In this document: piece after piece, positions 1 through 8,244 of the stretch
Position numbering within the stretch: position 1 is the stretch's first letter
Layout: each line of letters starts with the position of its first letter
NCBI RefSeq assembly: GCF_964642095.1
Contig: NZ_OZ209244.1
Location: 1,674,001-1,738,000, forward strand
Source of the DNA: Fretibacterium fastidiosum
GTDB taxonomy: Bacteria > Synergistota > Synergistia > Synergistales > Aminobacteriaceae
Direction: 5' to 3'
DNA length: 64,000 nucleotides
Notes under the pieces: generated by a model
What the model saw: only the letters and a program-made list of their open reading frames with translations
Database searches by the model: none
Told to the model about the DNA's origin: nothing
Translations under genes and position numbers: made by a program

Positions 1-1
1 C

Positions 2-898
2 ATCGTGGCTCCGAGCGAGGAGGAGGAGGGGGAGGCGGCCCGCTTCTACCTGTTGGGGAAGAGCCTTCTGTCGGGAAAGGACCTGGAGACGGCCTCCGTC
101 AATCCGGACAGGCTGGGACGCATGGGCGTGTCGCTCTCCTTCAGCCCCGAGGGGGCGAAGCTCTTTGAGGAGGCCACGGCCCGCCTCGTGGGGAAACAGA
201 TCGCCATCGTGCTGGACAACGTCGTGATCTCGGCCCCCGTGGTCCAGGACCGCATTTCGGGCGGAGAGGCCCAGATCACGGGACGCTTCACGGCCGAAGA
301 GGCCTCGCGGCTGGCCATCATGCTGAAGGCCGGTGCGCTGCCCGTGGCGGTGGAGATCGCGGAGAACCGCTCCGTCGGGCCCAGCCTGGGGGCGGACTCG
401 GTGCGGCAGGGGATGCAGGCCGGCCTCTTTGGCGCGGCCATGGTGCTGGTGTTCATGCTCATCTACTACAGGTTCCGGGGGCTGGCTGCCGACGTGGCGC
501 TGGTGGTGACGATCCTCCTGATCTTCACCGGGCTGATCGCGTTCCACGCCACGCTGACCCTCCCCGGCATCGCGGGCATCATCCTGACGCTGGGCATGGC
601 CGTGGACGGCAACGTCCTGATCTACGAGCGCATCCGCGAGGAGGTCCGCTCGGGCAAGACGCCCATCGCAGCCCTGGACGCCGGCTTCCGCAAGGCGCTG
701 GTGACGATCCTGGACTCGAATATCACGACGCTCATCGCGGCGCTGGTCCTGTTCCACTTCGGATCGGGGTCCGTCCGCGGCTTCGGCGTGACGCTCTCCA
801 TCGGCCTCGTGGCCAGCGTGTTCGCCAACGTCGTCGTGACGCGGGCCCTGCTGCAGCTCTTCGTCAGCCGCCGGCAGAACGCGCTGAAGCGCAGCTAA
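2..898 (+). CDS. secD: Protein translocase subunit SecD, C-terminal part (5' end outside window)
   Basis: SecD is the inner-membrane Sec accessory subunit that uses the proton gradient to help pull preproteins out of SecYEG. The 298 visible residues hold the end of the periplasmic P1 domain and five of the six usual transmembrane helices. The conserved motif GMAVDGNVLIYERIREE marks the SecD/SecF helix that carries the proton-path aspartate. The frame is open to the window edge, so the true start lies upstream and the GTG at 5 is unlikely to be it. secF follows 13 bases after the stop, the usual secDF pair. Confidence 0.96.
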   Translation: MVAPSEEEEGEAARFYLLGKSLLSGKDLETASVNPDRLGRMGVSLSFSPEGAKLFEEATARLVGKQIAIVLDNVVISAPVVQDRISGGEAQITGRFTAEEASRLAIMLKAGALPVAVEIAENRSVGPSLGADSVRQGMQAGLFGAAMVLVFMLIYYRFRGLAADVALVVTILLIFTGLIAFHATLTLPGIAGIILTLGMAVDGNVLIYERIREEVRSGKTPIAALDAGFRKALVTILDSNITTLIAALVLFHFGSGSVRGFGVTLSIGLVASVFANVVVTRALLQLFVSRRQNALKRS

Positions 899-911
899 GG
901 AGTGGATTGCG

Positions 912-1778
912 ATGAACAGAAACTACAACTTTATGGCGCTTCGCAGGCCCGCTCTGTCGCTGAGCGCCGTCCTGGTCCTGGCAAGCCTGGCCTTCCTCTT
1001 TACCCGGGGCTTGAACCTCGGCATCGACTTCACGGGGGGCAACGTGATCCAGCTGGAGTTCGACAACCTGCCCGAGGTGGCGGAGGTCCGCAAGGTCGTT
1101 TCCGGCGTCGTGGCCCAGGAGGCCATGATCCAGAAGTTCGGCGAAAAGGGCGTCATCATCCGCACGAACGAGGACACCGAGGAGAGCCGTGAGCAGGTGA
1201 TCTCCGTCCTTCAGAAGGCCTTCCCCGACATGAAGGTCTCGGGCTACGAGAAGGTGGGGCCCGTCGTGGGAGGCGAGCTCCGCCGTCAGGCGGTCATTGG
1301 CGTCTCCATCGCGCTGGTCGCCATCCTGATTTACATCACGGTGCGCTTCCGCTTCCGCTTCGCGGTGGTGAGCGTGGTGCCCCTGGTGCACGACGTCCTC
1401 ATCGCCCTGGGGTTCTTCAGCCTCACGCAGATGGAGGTCTCCTCCTCCTTCATCGCGGCCATCCTGACGATCGTCGGTTACTCCCTCAACAACACGATCA
1501 TCATCCTGGACCGCATCCGTGAGAACTGGCGCGACCTGGGCCGCGACGGCATCGAAAAGCTGGTGAACGACTCCGTCAACCAGACCCTGGCGCGCACGAT
1601 CAACACGACGCTGACGACGCTCTTCCCGGTCATCGCCCTGTGTGTGTGGGGTGGACCCGTGCTCCAGGCCTTCAGCTACGCCATGCTCGTGGGGATCATC
1701 GCGGGCACCTACAGCTCCATGTTAGTGGCGACGGGCGCCCTCATCGAGTGGTACAAAGCCCGCCCCGAGTCGCGGTAG
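912..1778 (+). CDS. secF: Protein translocase subunit SecF
   Basis: SecF partners SecD in the SecDF complex of the inner membrane. The 288-residue length is normal for SecF. It has an N-terminal helix, then GIDFTGGNVIQLEF, the start of the periplasmic domain shared by SecF proteins. The C-terminal half has hydrophobic helices and the motif GYSLNNTIIILDRIRENW, the SecF counterpart of the SecD proton-path helix. The ATG at 912 follows a ribosome site AAGGAG at 897-902, overlapping the end of secD, so the two genes are almost certainly co-transcribed. A terminator-like hairpin follows at 1800-1831. Confidence 0.97.
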   Translation: MNRNYNFMALRRPALSLSAVLVLASLAFLFTRGLNLGIDFTGGNVIQLEFDNLPEVAEVRKVVSGVVAQEAMIQKFGEKGVIIRTNEDTEESREQVISVLQKAFPDMKVSGYEKVGPVVGGELRRQAVIGVSIALVAILIYITVRFRFRFAVVSVVPLVHDVLIALGFFSLTQMEVSSSFIAAILTIVGYSLNNTIIILDRIRENWRDLGRDGIEKLVNDSVNQTLARTINTTLTTLFPVIALCVWGGPVLQAFSYAMLVGIIAGTYSSMLVATGALIEWYKARPESR

Positions 1779-1799
1779 GGGCGCGTTGACGAAAGATTT

Positions 1800-1831
1800 C
1801 GGGACCCGCGTCGGCGGGCCCCGATTTTTTT
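1800..1831 (+). terminator. Rho-independent terminator after secDF
   Basis: A GC-rich hairpin with arms CGGGACCCGC and GGCGGGCCCCG (one mismatch) is followed by seven T residues at 1825-1831. It lies 21 bases after the secF stop and just upstream of the cyclophilin ribosome site, so it probably limits read-through from secDF. Confidence 0.75.
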
Positions 1832-1849
1832 GAGAGGAGATCTTTTGTA

Positions 1850-2428
1850 ATGAAGACGATGAAAATTTTCCTTGAACTTCTCTGCGCCGCCGCGGCGGTG
1901 TGCTGTCCGCTGCTCCTTCCCCGCGCGGCCTGCGCGGCGGAGGAGGAGGCGCCCCGCCGACCCGTGGCGGTGTTCAGCACCAACATGGGGCAGTTCAAGG
2001 CGGAGCTCTACACGGACCTGGCGCCCGTCACCGCCGGTAACTTCATCGACCTGGCCCGGCGCGGCTTCTACAACGGCGTGATCTTCCACCGCGTGATCGA
2101 CCGCTTCATGATTCAGGGCGGCGACCCCACGGGCACGGGCACGGGCGGCCCCGGGTACAAGATCGAGGACGAGTTCGGACCGGGCCTTGCCCACGATGCC
2201 CCCGGCGTCCTCTCCATGGCCAACGCGGGCCCCAACACGGGGGGATCGCAGTTCTTCATCACGCTGGTCCCCACGCCGTGGCTGGACGGCAAGCACGCGA
2301 TCTTCGGCCGGATCGTCGAGGGGATGGAGGTCGTCGAGGCCATCGGGCACGTGGAGACCGCCCGGGGAGATCGACCCGTGAAGGACGTCGTGATGCAGTC
2401 CGTCGTCGTCGAGGAGCCGAAGGAGTAG
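1850..2428 (+). CDS. Secreted cyclophilin-type peptidyl-prolyl cis-trans isomerase
   Basis: This enzyme speeds cis/trans isomerisation of X-Pro bonds, here in exported proteins. Residues 1-29 form a signal peptide with a likely cleavage site after ACA. The mature part is one compact cyclophilin domain of about 160 residues. The catalytic core FHRVIDRFMIQGGDP is present, including the key arginine and the FMIQGGD block, followed by a glycine-rich loop and MANAGPNTGGSQFFIT. The ribosome site GAGAGGAG precedes ATG 1850 by a normal distance. Placement behind secDF suits a folding helper for translocated proteins. It is smaller than PpiD or SurA and carries no other domain. Confidence 0.94.
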   Translation: MKTMKIFLELLCAAAAVCCPLLLPRAACAAEEEAPRRPVAVFSTNMGQFKAELYTDLAPVTAGNFIDLARRGFYNGVIFHRVIDRFMIQGGDPTGTGTGGPGYKIEDEFGPGLAHDAPGVLSMANAGPNTGGSQFFITLVPTPWLDGKHAIFGRIVEGMEVVEAIGHVETARGDRPVKDVVMQSVVVEEPKE

Positions 2429-2459
2429 CGCCTGAGAGGCGCTTTTAGGAGGGATTTCG

Positions 2460-3416
2460 ATGTCGAAGGTTTACGTCACGCGCATGCTGCCGCGCCCCGT
2501 GATGGAGGAGCTGGGCAGGGTGTGCGAGTACGCGGCGAACGAGGAGGACCGTCCGGCCTCGCGCGAGGAGCTTCTGAGCGGGGTGAAGGGTTGTGACGGC
2601 GTCATCAGCATGCTGAACGACGCCATCGACGCCGAGGTCATGCAGGCGGCGGGGCCGCAGTGCCGTATCTTGGCCAACTACGCCGTCGGGTACAACAACA
2701 TCGACCTGGCGGAGGCCCGGAGGCTGGGGATCGCCGTCACCAACACGCCTGGCGTCCTGACGGATGCCACGGCCGACCTGGCGTGGGCGCTGCTCTTTGC
2801 GGCGGCACGGCGCGTCCCGGAGGGGGACCGCCTCGTGCGCCACGGGAGCTTCAACTGGGCGCCGGAGTTCATGCTGGGGGCCGACATCACGGGCCGCACC
2901 CTGGGGGTGATCGGCGCGGGGCGCATCGGGCTGAACTTCGCCCGGAAGGCCCGCGGCTTTGACATGAAGGTGATCTACGCGGGGCGCCACCGCTCCTCCG
3001 AGTTCGAGGCGGAGACGGGAGGAACCTTCGTCACGAAGGAGGAGCTCCTGCGGACGGCGGACTTCGTCTCGCTGCACGTGACGCTGACGCCCGAGACGCG
3101 CCACCTGATCGGGGAGCCGGAGCTTGGGATGATGAAGCCGACGGCCATCCTCATCAACGCCTCGCGCGGCCCCGTGGTGGACGAGAAGGCGCTGGTGCGC
3201 GCGCTTCGTGAGCGCAGGATCCTGGCGGCGGGGCTGGACGTCTACGAGAACGAGCCGGAGGTGGAGCCGGGGCTCAAGGAGCTGGACAACGTGGTCCTGA
3301 CGCCCCACGTCGGCACCGCGACGGTGGGCACCCGGACGGAGATGGGCTTCATGGTGGTGCGCAACGTGGCCGCCGCCCTGGCCGGGCAGGAGCCGCCGAA
3401 CCTCGTGAGGGCGTAG
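2460..3416 (+). CDS. D-isomer-specific 2-hydroxyacid dehydrogenase (glyoxylate/hydroxypyruvate reductase type)
   Basis: This is an NAD(P)-dependent dehydrogenase acting on D-2-hydroxyacids such as D-glycerate or glycolate. Its 318 residues are the normal family length. The Rossmann motif LGVIGAGRIGLNFARKARGF lies near residues 142-161. The catalytic triad is recognisable: Arg in NASRGPVVDE, Glu in ENEPEVEP and His in LTPHVGTAT. The closest subfamily appears to be GyaR/GhrB-like D-glycerate dehydrogenases, but substrate cannot be fixed by eye. ATG 2460 has the ribosome site AGGAGG seven bases upstream. A hairpin at 3424-3446 separates it from the convergent suf genes. Confidence 0.9.
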   Translation: MSKVYVTRMLPRPVMEELGRVCEYAANEEDRPASREELLSGVKGCDGVISMLNDAIDAEVMQAAGPQCRILANYAVGYNNIDLAEARRLGIAVTNTPGVLTDATADLAWALLFAAARRVPEGDRLVRHGSFNWAPEFMLGADITGRTLGVIGAGRIGLNFARKARGFDMKVIYAGRHRSSEFEAETGGTFVTKEELLRTADFVSLHVTLTPETRHLIGEPELGMMKPTAILINASRGPVVDEKALVRALRERRILAAGLDVYENEPEVEPGLKELDNVVLTPHVGTATVGTRTEMGFMVVRNVAAALAGQEPPNLVRA

Positions 3417-3423
3417 ATCGAGA

Positions 3424-3446
3424 GGGGACGGGCTGCGCCCGTCCCC
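3424..3446. terminator. Hairpin between convergent genes
   Basis: A ten-base perfect inverted repeat, GGGGACGGGC with GCCCGTCCCC around a three-base loop, starts seven bases after the dehydrogenase stop. It has no clear T tract. Its place between two convergent transcription units suggests a transcription stop for one or both. Confidence 0.5.
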
Positions 3447-3505
3447 GTGTATGGACTCAGGTCAGCGGTCGCCTGCGCGGACCGATGAGGGGGCCTGCCG
3501 GCACC

Positions 3506-4432
3506 TCACGCCAGGAAGCCGTTGATGATCTCCTCTTCCGCCTGCTGTTCGGTCAGCCCCAGCGTCATCAGCTTGATCAGCTGTTCGCCCGCGATCTTCC
3601 CTATCGCCGCCTCGTGGACCAGCGAGGCGTCCACGTGATGCGCCTCGAGGGAGGGCACGGCGAGGATCGTCCCCTCGTCCATGATGATGGAGTCGCACTC
3701 CGTATGGCCCTTGCACGGGGCGTTCCCGACGATGCAGGCGTCAAATCTCTGATAGGATCGGTCCCTGGCGATGGAACGAGAGACGACGTCGGCGCTGCCG
3801 CCCTCCTCCTGGAGGGTCACCTTGTAGGTGCTGACCGCGTGCTGCTCTCCGTGGGTCATCAGGCGCTCGCGCACGACCAGCCGCGCGTCCTTCTTCAGCT
3901 CGGCAAGGGTGGTTCGGTTGGTGGAATCGACGCCCTTGATCTGCGCCATTTCCATCTCCACGGAGCTGCCCTCCTCCATGTACACCTCCGTGACCGGGTT
4001 CAGGATGCGCTTGCCCGTGCCGTCCCCGGAGCCGTAGTGCTTTTCCACGTACTTGACCTTCGCATTTTTGCCGACATAAAACCGGTGAACGCCATCGTGT
4101 TCCGAATCCTGCACGCCGCAGTTGTCGATGCCGCACCCCGCGACGATGGTGACGTCGCTGCCCTCGCCGACAAAAAAGTCGTTGTACACCGTCTCCTTCA
4201 GCCCGCTCTGGGAGAGGACCACCGGGATGTGGACGCTCTCGCGCCTGGTTCCGGGCTTGATGTGGATGTCGATCCCGCTGCCGTCCTCTTTTGAGACGAT
4301 GTCGATGTTCGCCGTGTTGTTCCTGCCGGCGAGCCCTCCGTTGGCGCGAACGTTGTAGGCTCCCATCGGGACGTCATGGAGGTCCGCCACCTCGCGAAGC
4401 AGACGCTTCTGCACCTCCGTCAGTTTTTCCAT
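3506..4432 (-). CDS. sufB: SufB/SufD-family Fe-S cluster scaffold (short, SufBC-only type)
   Basis: This scaffold works with SufC to assemble Fe-S clusters in the cytoplasm. At 308 residues it is much shorter than E. coli SufB and resembles the minimal SufB-like proteins of anaerobes and archaea, which act with SufC alone. The sequence is a repetitive beta-helix with conserved segments VEKHYGSG, GHTECDSI (candidate ligand Cys) and SLVHEAAIGKI near the C terminus. I chose ATG 4432, which follows GAGGAGGGG and overlaps the sufC stop by one base (TGATG). A longer frame upstream is only sufC read in another phase. No cysteine desulfurase or scaffold SufU lies in this window. Confidence 0.88.
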   Translation of the reverse strand: MEKLTEVQKRLLREVADLHDVPMGAYNVRANGGLAGRNNTANIDIVSKEDGSGIDIHIKPGTRRESVHIPVVLSQSGLKETVYNDFFVGEGSDVTIVAGCGIDNCGVQDSEHDGVHRFYVGKNAKVKYVEKHYGSGDGTGKRILNPVTEVYMEEGSSVEMEMAQIKGVDSTNRTTLAELKKDARLVVRERLMTHGEQHAVSTYKVTLQEEGGSADVVSRSIARDRSYQRFDACIVGNAPCKGHTECDSIIMDEGTILAVPSLEAHHVDASLVHEAAIGKIAGEQLIKLMTLGLTEQQAEEEIINGFLA

Positions 4433-5169
4433 CACACGCCCCTCCTCAATCTGCTGCACGGGCCCTGCGCGGCTTCCGTCCCCACCAGGTCCGGAAAGAC
4501 CTCCGCTTTCGTGCCGTGCCGTTCTATCGTCCCGTCGGTGAGGACCGCGATCTCGTCCGCGATGTTCAGGATGCGCTCCTGGTGGGAGATGATGATGATG
4601 GAGCTGTCCCTGATCCCCCTGCGCATGGACTCGAAGATGCGAATGAGGTTTTGAAAGCTCCACAGGTCGATCCCCGCCTCGGGCTCGTCGAACACCGTCA
4701 GCCGGGAGTGCTTGGCGAGGACGGTGGCGATCTCGATGCGCTTGAGCTCCCCGCCGGACAGGGAGGCGTTCACCTCCCTGTGGATGTAGTCGTGGGCGCA
4801 CAGCCCGACCTCCGAGAGGTAGTCGCAGGCGTCCGAGACCGAGAGGTCTTTACCGGAAGCCAGCCGCAGCAGCGCGTGGACCGTGATGCCCTTGAAGCGC
4901 ACGGGCTGCTGGAAGGCAAAGCCCATCCCCTTCCTTGCGCGCTCCGTTATCCCCATGTTCGTGATGTCGAGGCCGTCCAGGAGGATTTGACCTTCGGTCG
5001 GCTTTTCGATCCCGACGATCAGTTTGGCAAGCGTGGATTTCCCGCTTCCGTTTGGACCGGTGATCGCGACAAATTTGTTGTCGTCCACGATAAGGTTCAG
5101 GTCGTGGACGATCTCTTTCCTGACCCCGTCGTTGTCGACGGAGAAGGACAGGTTCCGCAGTTCCAACAT
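4432..5169 (-). CDS. sufC: SufC, ATPase of the Fe-S assembly system
   Basis: SufC is the soluble ABC-type ATPase that drives conformational change in the SufB scaffold. All nucleotide-binding motifs are present: Walker A GPNGSGKST, signature LSGGELKRIEIA, Walker B LTVFDEPEAGID and the switch histidine IIISHQERIL. The 245-residue length fits. It is the first gene of a two-gene unit and its stop overlaps the sufB start, so translation is probably coupled. The C-terminal tail (about 20 residues, Arg-rich) is poorly conserved. The upstream gap to the bicupin gene is only 47 bases, so it may share that gene's transcript. Confidence 0.95.
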   Translation of the reverse strand: MLELRNLSFSVDNDGVRKEIVHDLNLIVDDNKFVAITGPNGSGKSTLAKLIVGIEKPTEGQILLDGLDITNMGITERARKGMGFAFQQPVRFKGITVHALLRLASGKDLSVSDACDYLSEVGLCAHDYIHREVNASLSGGELKRIEIATVLAKHSRLTVFDEPEAGIDLWSFQNLIRIFESMRRGIRDSSIIIISHQERILNIADEIAVLTDGTIERHGTKAEVFPDLVGTEAAQGPCSRLRRGV

Positions 5170-5216
5170 GACCTCGCCCCCCGCGATAGTCTTTGGATGA
5201 TAATTATTTTACCGGT

Positions 5217-5846
5217 TCATTCCAGGACCAACAGCAGGGCCATCTTGAACCGGCCGTCCGCCTTGACGTAGTGCCGTCCATTCTTTTGGAAGCGAAAGTT
5301 CTCGCCGGCGCGGAGGGGGTACTCCTTCCCCTCGTACCCGATGATCGCCTTGCCGTCCAGGGCGAAGACCAACGCTTCGCCGGGCGCGGAGTGCTCAGAC
5401 AAGCCGGTGCCCTCGTCAAAGCTCATCACCACGAACTTCATCTTCGGGGAGCTCAGGAGGTCCAGGTTCACGATCTTGCCGTCCTGATAGGGGATGAGGT
5501 CCTTCAGCTCAAAGACTTCCTTGTCCTTCAAAACAGGGTTCATCACGGTCTCCTTTCTCAACGACACCTCGACGTACACGCTGTCTGCTTCGGCCTTGAT
5601 CCCCACGGGCATCCCCACGGGCGTCACGTAGCCCTGTCCGGCGCCAAGGGGGATTTCCCTTCCCGCCACGACGCACATGCTGCCGTGGACGACCAGCCAG
5701 AGCTTGTGGTCCGGATAGCTTTCAGGGCTGATGTCCGTCCCCTCCGCCATGGAAAAGACGAACGTGTCCTGGATGACCTTGCCGGACAGGGTGCAGCCGG
5801 GGACGGCAGGGTTCTCCGCTGCAAGGCTGAAGGGGCCAGTCTTCAT
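5217..5846 (-). CDS. Bicupin-domain protein
   Basis: The 209 residues contain two cupin-like beta-barrels, one around residues 45-95 (LVVHGSMCVVAGREIPLGAG) and one around 130-205 (EHSAPGEALVFALDGKAIIGY). The second has the usual cupin order of a short His/Glu element followed by G-containing strands. Only one of the metal-binding histidines of motif 1 (SEHS) is obvious, so metal binding is uncertain. Function is unknown; such proteins range from sugar-phosphate isomerases to small-molecule sensors. ATG 5846 has GGGAGG upstream. A promoter with a 12-base palindrome lies at 5882-5922, suggesting dedicated regulation, and sufC-sufB follow closely downstream. Confidence 0.75.
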   Translation of the reverse strand: MKTGPFSLAAENPAVPGCTLSGKVIQDTFVFSMAEGTDISPESYPDHKLWLVVHGSMCVVAGREIPLGAGQGYVTPVGMPVGIKAEADSVYVEVSLRKETVMNPVLKDKEVFELKDLIPYQDGKIVNLDLLSSPKMKFVVMSFDEGTGLSEHSAPGEALVFALDGKAIIGYEGKEYPLRAGENFRFQKNGRHYVKADGRFKMALLLVLE

Positions 5847-5881
5847 ACGAACGCCTCCCTTTTGTGATTCTTGACTTTTCC

Positions 5882-5922
5882 AGTATAATACAAAGGGAGT
5901 AAGGTTTCCATATCTCGAGATA
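5882..5922 (-). promoter_or_regulatory. Promoter with palindromic operator upstream of the bicupin gene
   Basis: On the minus strand a -10-like TATTATACT lies at 5890-5882. The perfect palindrome TATCTCGAGATA at 5911-5922 sits where the -35 element should be, and no good -35 hexamer is seen. That arrangement fits a site bound by a dimeric regulator. The regulator cannot be named from the sequence. Confidence 0.45.
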
Positions 5923-5949
5923 CGGATTCAGTATAGGGAAAAAGGCTGA

Positions 5950-6100
5950 CCCAAATCCACAGGTTGTGACGACTTGATCGAGGCTCAAGCCCGTCGTCGC
6001 ACAGGTTAAGCCGATTTTGATTTTTCACCCGTCAGGTGCAGCGAAAAACGCGCAAAACCTGTCTCCACCACACGTTAAAAACTTTGCCTACGGTTTTGGG
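5950..6100 (+). repeat. MITE-like element, family A, copy 1
   Basis: A 151-base non-coding element whose ends form imperfect inverted repeats, CCCAAATCCACAGG at 5950-5963 and CCTACGGTTTTGGG at 6087-6100. It aligns along its whole length with the inverted copy at 45622-45770, with shared blocks such as TCGAGGCTCAAGCCCGT and AACGCGCAAAACCTG. The nine-base sequence GGCTGACCC occurs at both edges (5944-5952 and 6100-6108) and looks like a target-site duplication. No transposase is encoded, so it would need one in trans. Confidence 0.75.
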
Positions 6101-6164
6101 GCTGACCCCCACAGCGCGACGCTCGCGTTTTCCGCTCGCCGCTCAGCCCGTCGTTTGGGAGGCC

Positions 6165-6758
6165 CTAATACAGGCGCATCATGTCGACCGGCACCCCGTA
6201 GGCGATCGAGGTGATCCTGCCGCCTTTGCACTCGATGAGGAAGGCGGAGTTTTGCTCCAGGTAGCCGATGGAGGCGGTTCCGGAGGGGGGCAGCTCGTTC
6301 TCGTACTCCAGATATTCCGAGTCGAAGTCCTCGGGGTAGTCGGAGCGGTTCAGGCAGCCTTTGAAGTAGCTTTCCAAAACCTCGGTGCCGGCTCCCACGC
6401 GGATCCCGCCGGGGAAGACGATGTCGGGATCTCTTATTTCAATCCCGTAGGGGTGGTACTTTCCGCCCTTCTGTTGAGAGGCCCCCGAGACGGTCGTCCC
6501 GTTCTTCTTCCACTCCAGGAACCACAGGTCGTCGATGTCCTTCTCCTCCAGGGGGCAGTACCGGGATGGCTCTGCGGAGGGCTTGTCGTCCCGAATCGTC
6601 CTCTCCGCCAGGGAGATGGCCTGTTTCTCCAGGGCCAGGCATCGATTGAAAAACACTTCCGTCCAGTGCTCCGCGGCAACCCCGCGGGACGCGGAGAGGA
6701 CCAGGCAGGACAGGGCCGCCATCGACAGCAGGCACTTTTGCAGCAGCGAACTCCTCAT
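6165..6758 (-). CDS. Exported protein of unknown function
   Basis: The 197-residue product starts with a clear signal peptide (basic start, hydrophobic run LLSMAALSCLVLSAS, likely cut after GVAA near residue 29). The mature part has no domain I recognise. It has several cysteines and aromatic residues and acidic segments in the second half (DYPEDFDSEYLEYENE). ATG 6758 has GGAGG upstream on the minus strand. The element of family A lies 64 bases beyond its stop. It is a single gene with no operon partner, facing away from sbcD. Confidence 0.6.
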   Translation of the reverse strand: MRSSLLQKCLLSMAALSCLVLSASRGVAAEHWTEVFFNRCLALEKQAISLAERTIRDDKPSAEPSRYCPLEEKDIDDLWFLEWKKNGTTVSGASQQKGGKYHPYGIEIRDPDIVFPGGIRVGAGTEVLESYFKGCLNRSDYPEDFDSEYLEYENELPPSGTASIGYLEQNSAFLIECKGGRITSIAYGVPVDMMRLY

Positions 6759-7037
6759 GACATAACGCCTCCTGAACTCAAAGTCTGTGTTGTCGGCAAA
6801 GGGCCGTCACGGCTTAAACTTAACGGCACAGCGCCACTTTGTCAAGATCGCGCTCGTCGTTTCGGGCAAGGCTGAGCGCCACGACACAGCGTTTGGTGGC
6901 CGGAGCGGTTGTGTTTTCGGCCCTCCAAAATGGAATTTGCGGTAAGATATATGCAATAGTACGGAGAGGTGCGATCCCACGAAGTCCTGAGGGCGTCGTG
7001 CTGAGGTTTAAAATCAGTGCAAAAAGGAAGTGCGCGC

Positions 7038-8243
7038 ATGAAATTCTTTCACCTGTCGGATCTGCACATCGGCCTGAAGCTCATCAACCGGGACCTTCGG
7101 GAGGATCAGGAGTACGTCCTTGACCAGATCGTGAGGGCTGCCGGGGAGGTGAGCCCCGACGCCGTCGTCGTCGCCGGAGACATCTATGATAAGGCGATCC
7201 CCTCCGTCGAATCGGTGGAGCTCTTCGACCGCTTCGTCTCGAAGCTTGCGGGAGCGGTCCCCACGGCGGAGATCATGATGATCAGCGGCAACCACGACAG
7301 CGGCCCGCGGGTCAACCTCTTTCGAAGCGTGCTGCAGCGGCGGGGAATCCACATGGTGGGTCTCCCGCCCCGGACCCCAGAGGATTTCATCGAGAAGGTG
7401 GTGCTTTGGGACGAGTTTGGCCCCGTGAACTTCTACCTGCTCCCCTTCGTGAAGCCCTCCATGGTGAGGCTCGTCCTGGATGCGGGCGCAGACGCATCGG
7501 GCGGCGGGGATGAGGCTGCGGACGCAACGCCGCGGGGCCTTTCCTACGACGAGGCGCTGCACCGGCTGATCGATCGGGAGACGATCGACCCGGAGCAGCG
7601 GAACGTCCTGGTGAGCCACCAGTTCTACCTGCCCTCCGGGGCCGTCCCGTCGGGAGTGGAGCGCATGGACTCCGAGGTGCGCACCGTCGGCGACATCGAC
7701 GGGGTGAGGTCGGACGTCCTGGAGCGCTTTGACTACGCGGCGCTGGGGCACATGCATAAGCCGATGGAGGTCGGCAACGAGCGCTGCCGCTACTGTGGAA
7801 CACCTCTGGCCTGTTCCGTAAGCGAGGCGGGGCAGCAAAAGGGCATCATCGTGGTGGAGTTGGGGGAAAAGGGCTCTGTGAAGACCTCCGTCCTGCCCCT
7901 GACCCCGCTCCGCGAGGTCCGCGTCATAACCGGCGCCTTTTCCGAGGTCCTGGGCCAGGGGTGCGAGGACTACGTGACGGTGGTCCTGACGGACAAGGAG
8001 GACCTGGACGTCCTCGACATGCAGGATCGCCTTCGCGCCTGTTTCCCGAACCTCCTCGAAATCCGGCGGGAGCTCCCGCAACGGGCGGGCGACCGTGCCG
8101 GGCGGGGGGCGGCGGAGGCGGAGATGAGCCCCTTTGAGCTTTGTGGCTCCTTTCTGAAAGAACAGTGGGGCGGCAGGGAGCTGGACGAGGAGGAGCGCTC
8201 GCTCCTTCAGGATGTGATCAACAGCGTTCAGGAGGCGCACTGA
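7038..8243 (+). CDS. sbcD: Exonuclease SbcCD subunit D
   Basis: SbcD is the Mn-dependent nuclease of the SbcCD complex (bacterial Mre11), which opens hairpins and processes double-strand ends. The 401 residues show all phosphoesterase motifs: SDLHIG at the N terminus, VVVAGDIYD, ISGNHDSG, VSHQF and GHMHKP. I chose ATG 7038, which follows AAGGAAG by eight bases and begins MKFFHLSDLHIG as in the family, over the GTG 21 bases upstream. sbcC starts one base after its stop, so the pair is co-translated. Confidence 0.95.
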   Translation: MKFFHLSDLHIGLKLINRDLREDQEYVLDQIVRAAGEVSPDAVVVAGDIYDKAIPSVESVELFDRFVSKLAGAVPTAEIMMISGNHDSGPRVNLFRSVLQRRGIHMVGLPPRTPEDFIEKVVLWDEFGPVNFYLLPFVKPSMVRLVLDAGADASGGGDEAADATPRGLSYDEALHRLIDRETIDPEQRNVLVSHQFYLPSGAVPSGVERMDSEVRTVGDIDGVRSDVLERFDYAALGHMHKPMEVGNERCRYCGTPLACSVSEAGQQKGIIVVELGEKGSVKTSVLPLTPLREVRVITGAFSEVLGQGCEDYVTVVLTDKEDLDVLDMQDRLRACFPNLLEIRRELPQRAGDRAGRGAAEAEMSPFELCGSFLKEQWGGRELDEEERSLLQDVINSVQEAH

Positions 8244-8244
8244 G

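Noticed and set aside
6017..6214. Small plus-strand frame whose translation resembles one at 45604-45882 (minus).
   Set aside because: The shared peptide is only the translation of the family-A element. Neither frame has a ribosome site, and both overrun the element's end.
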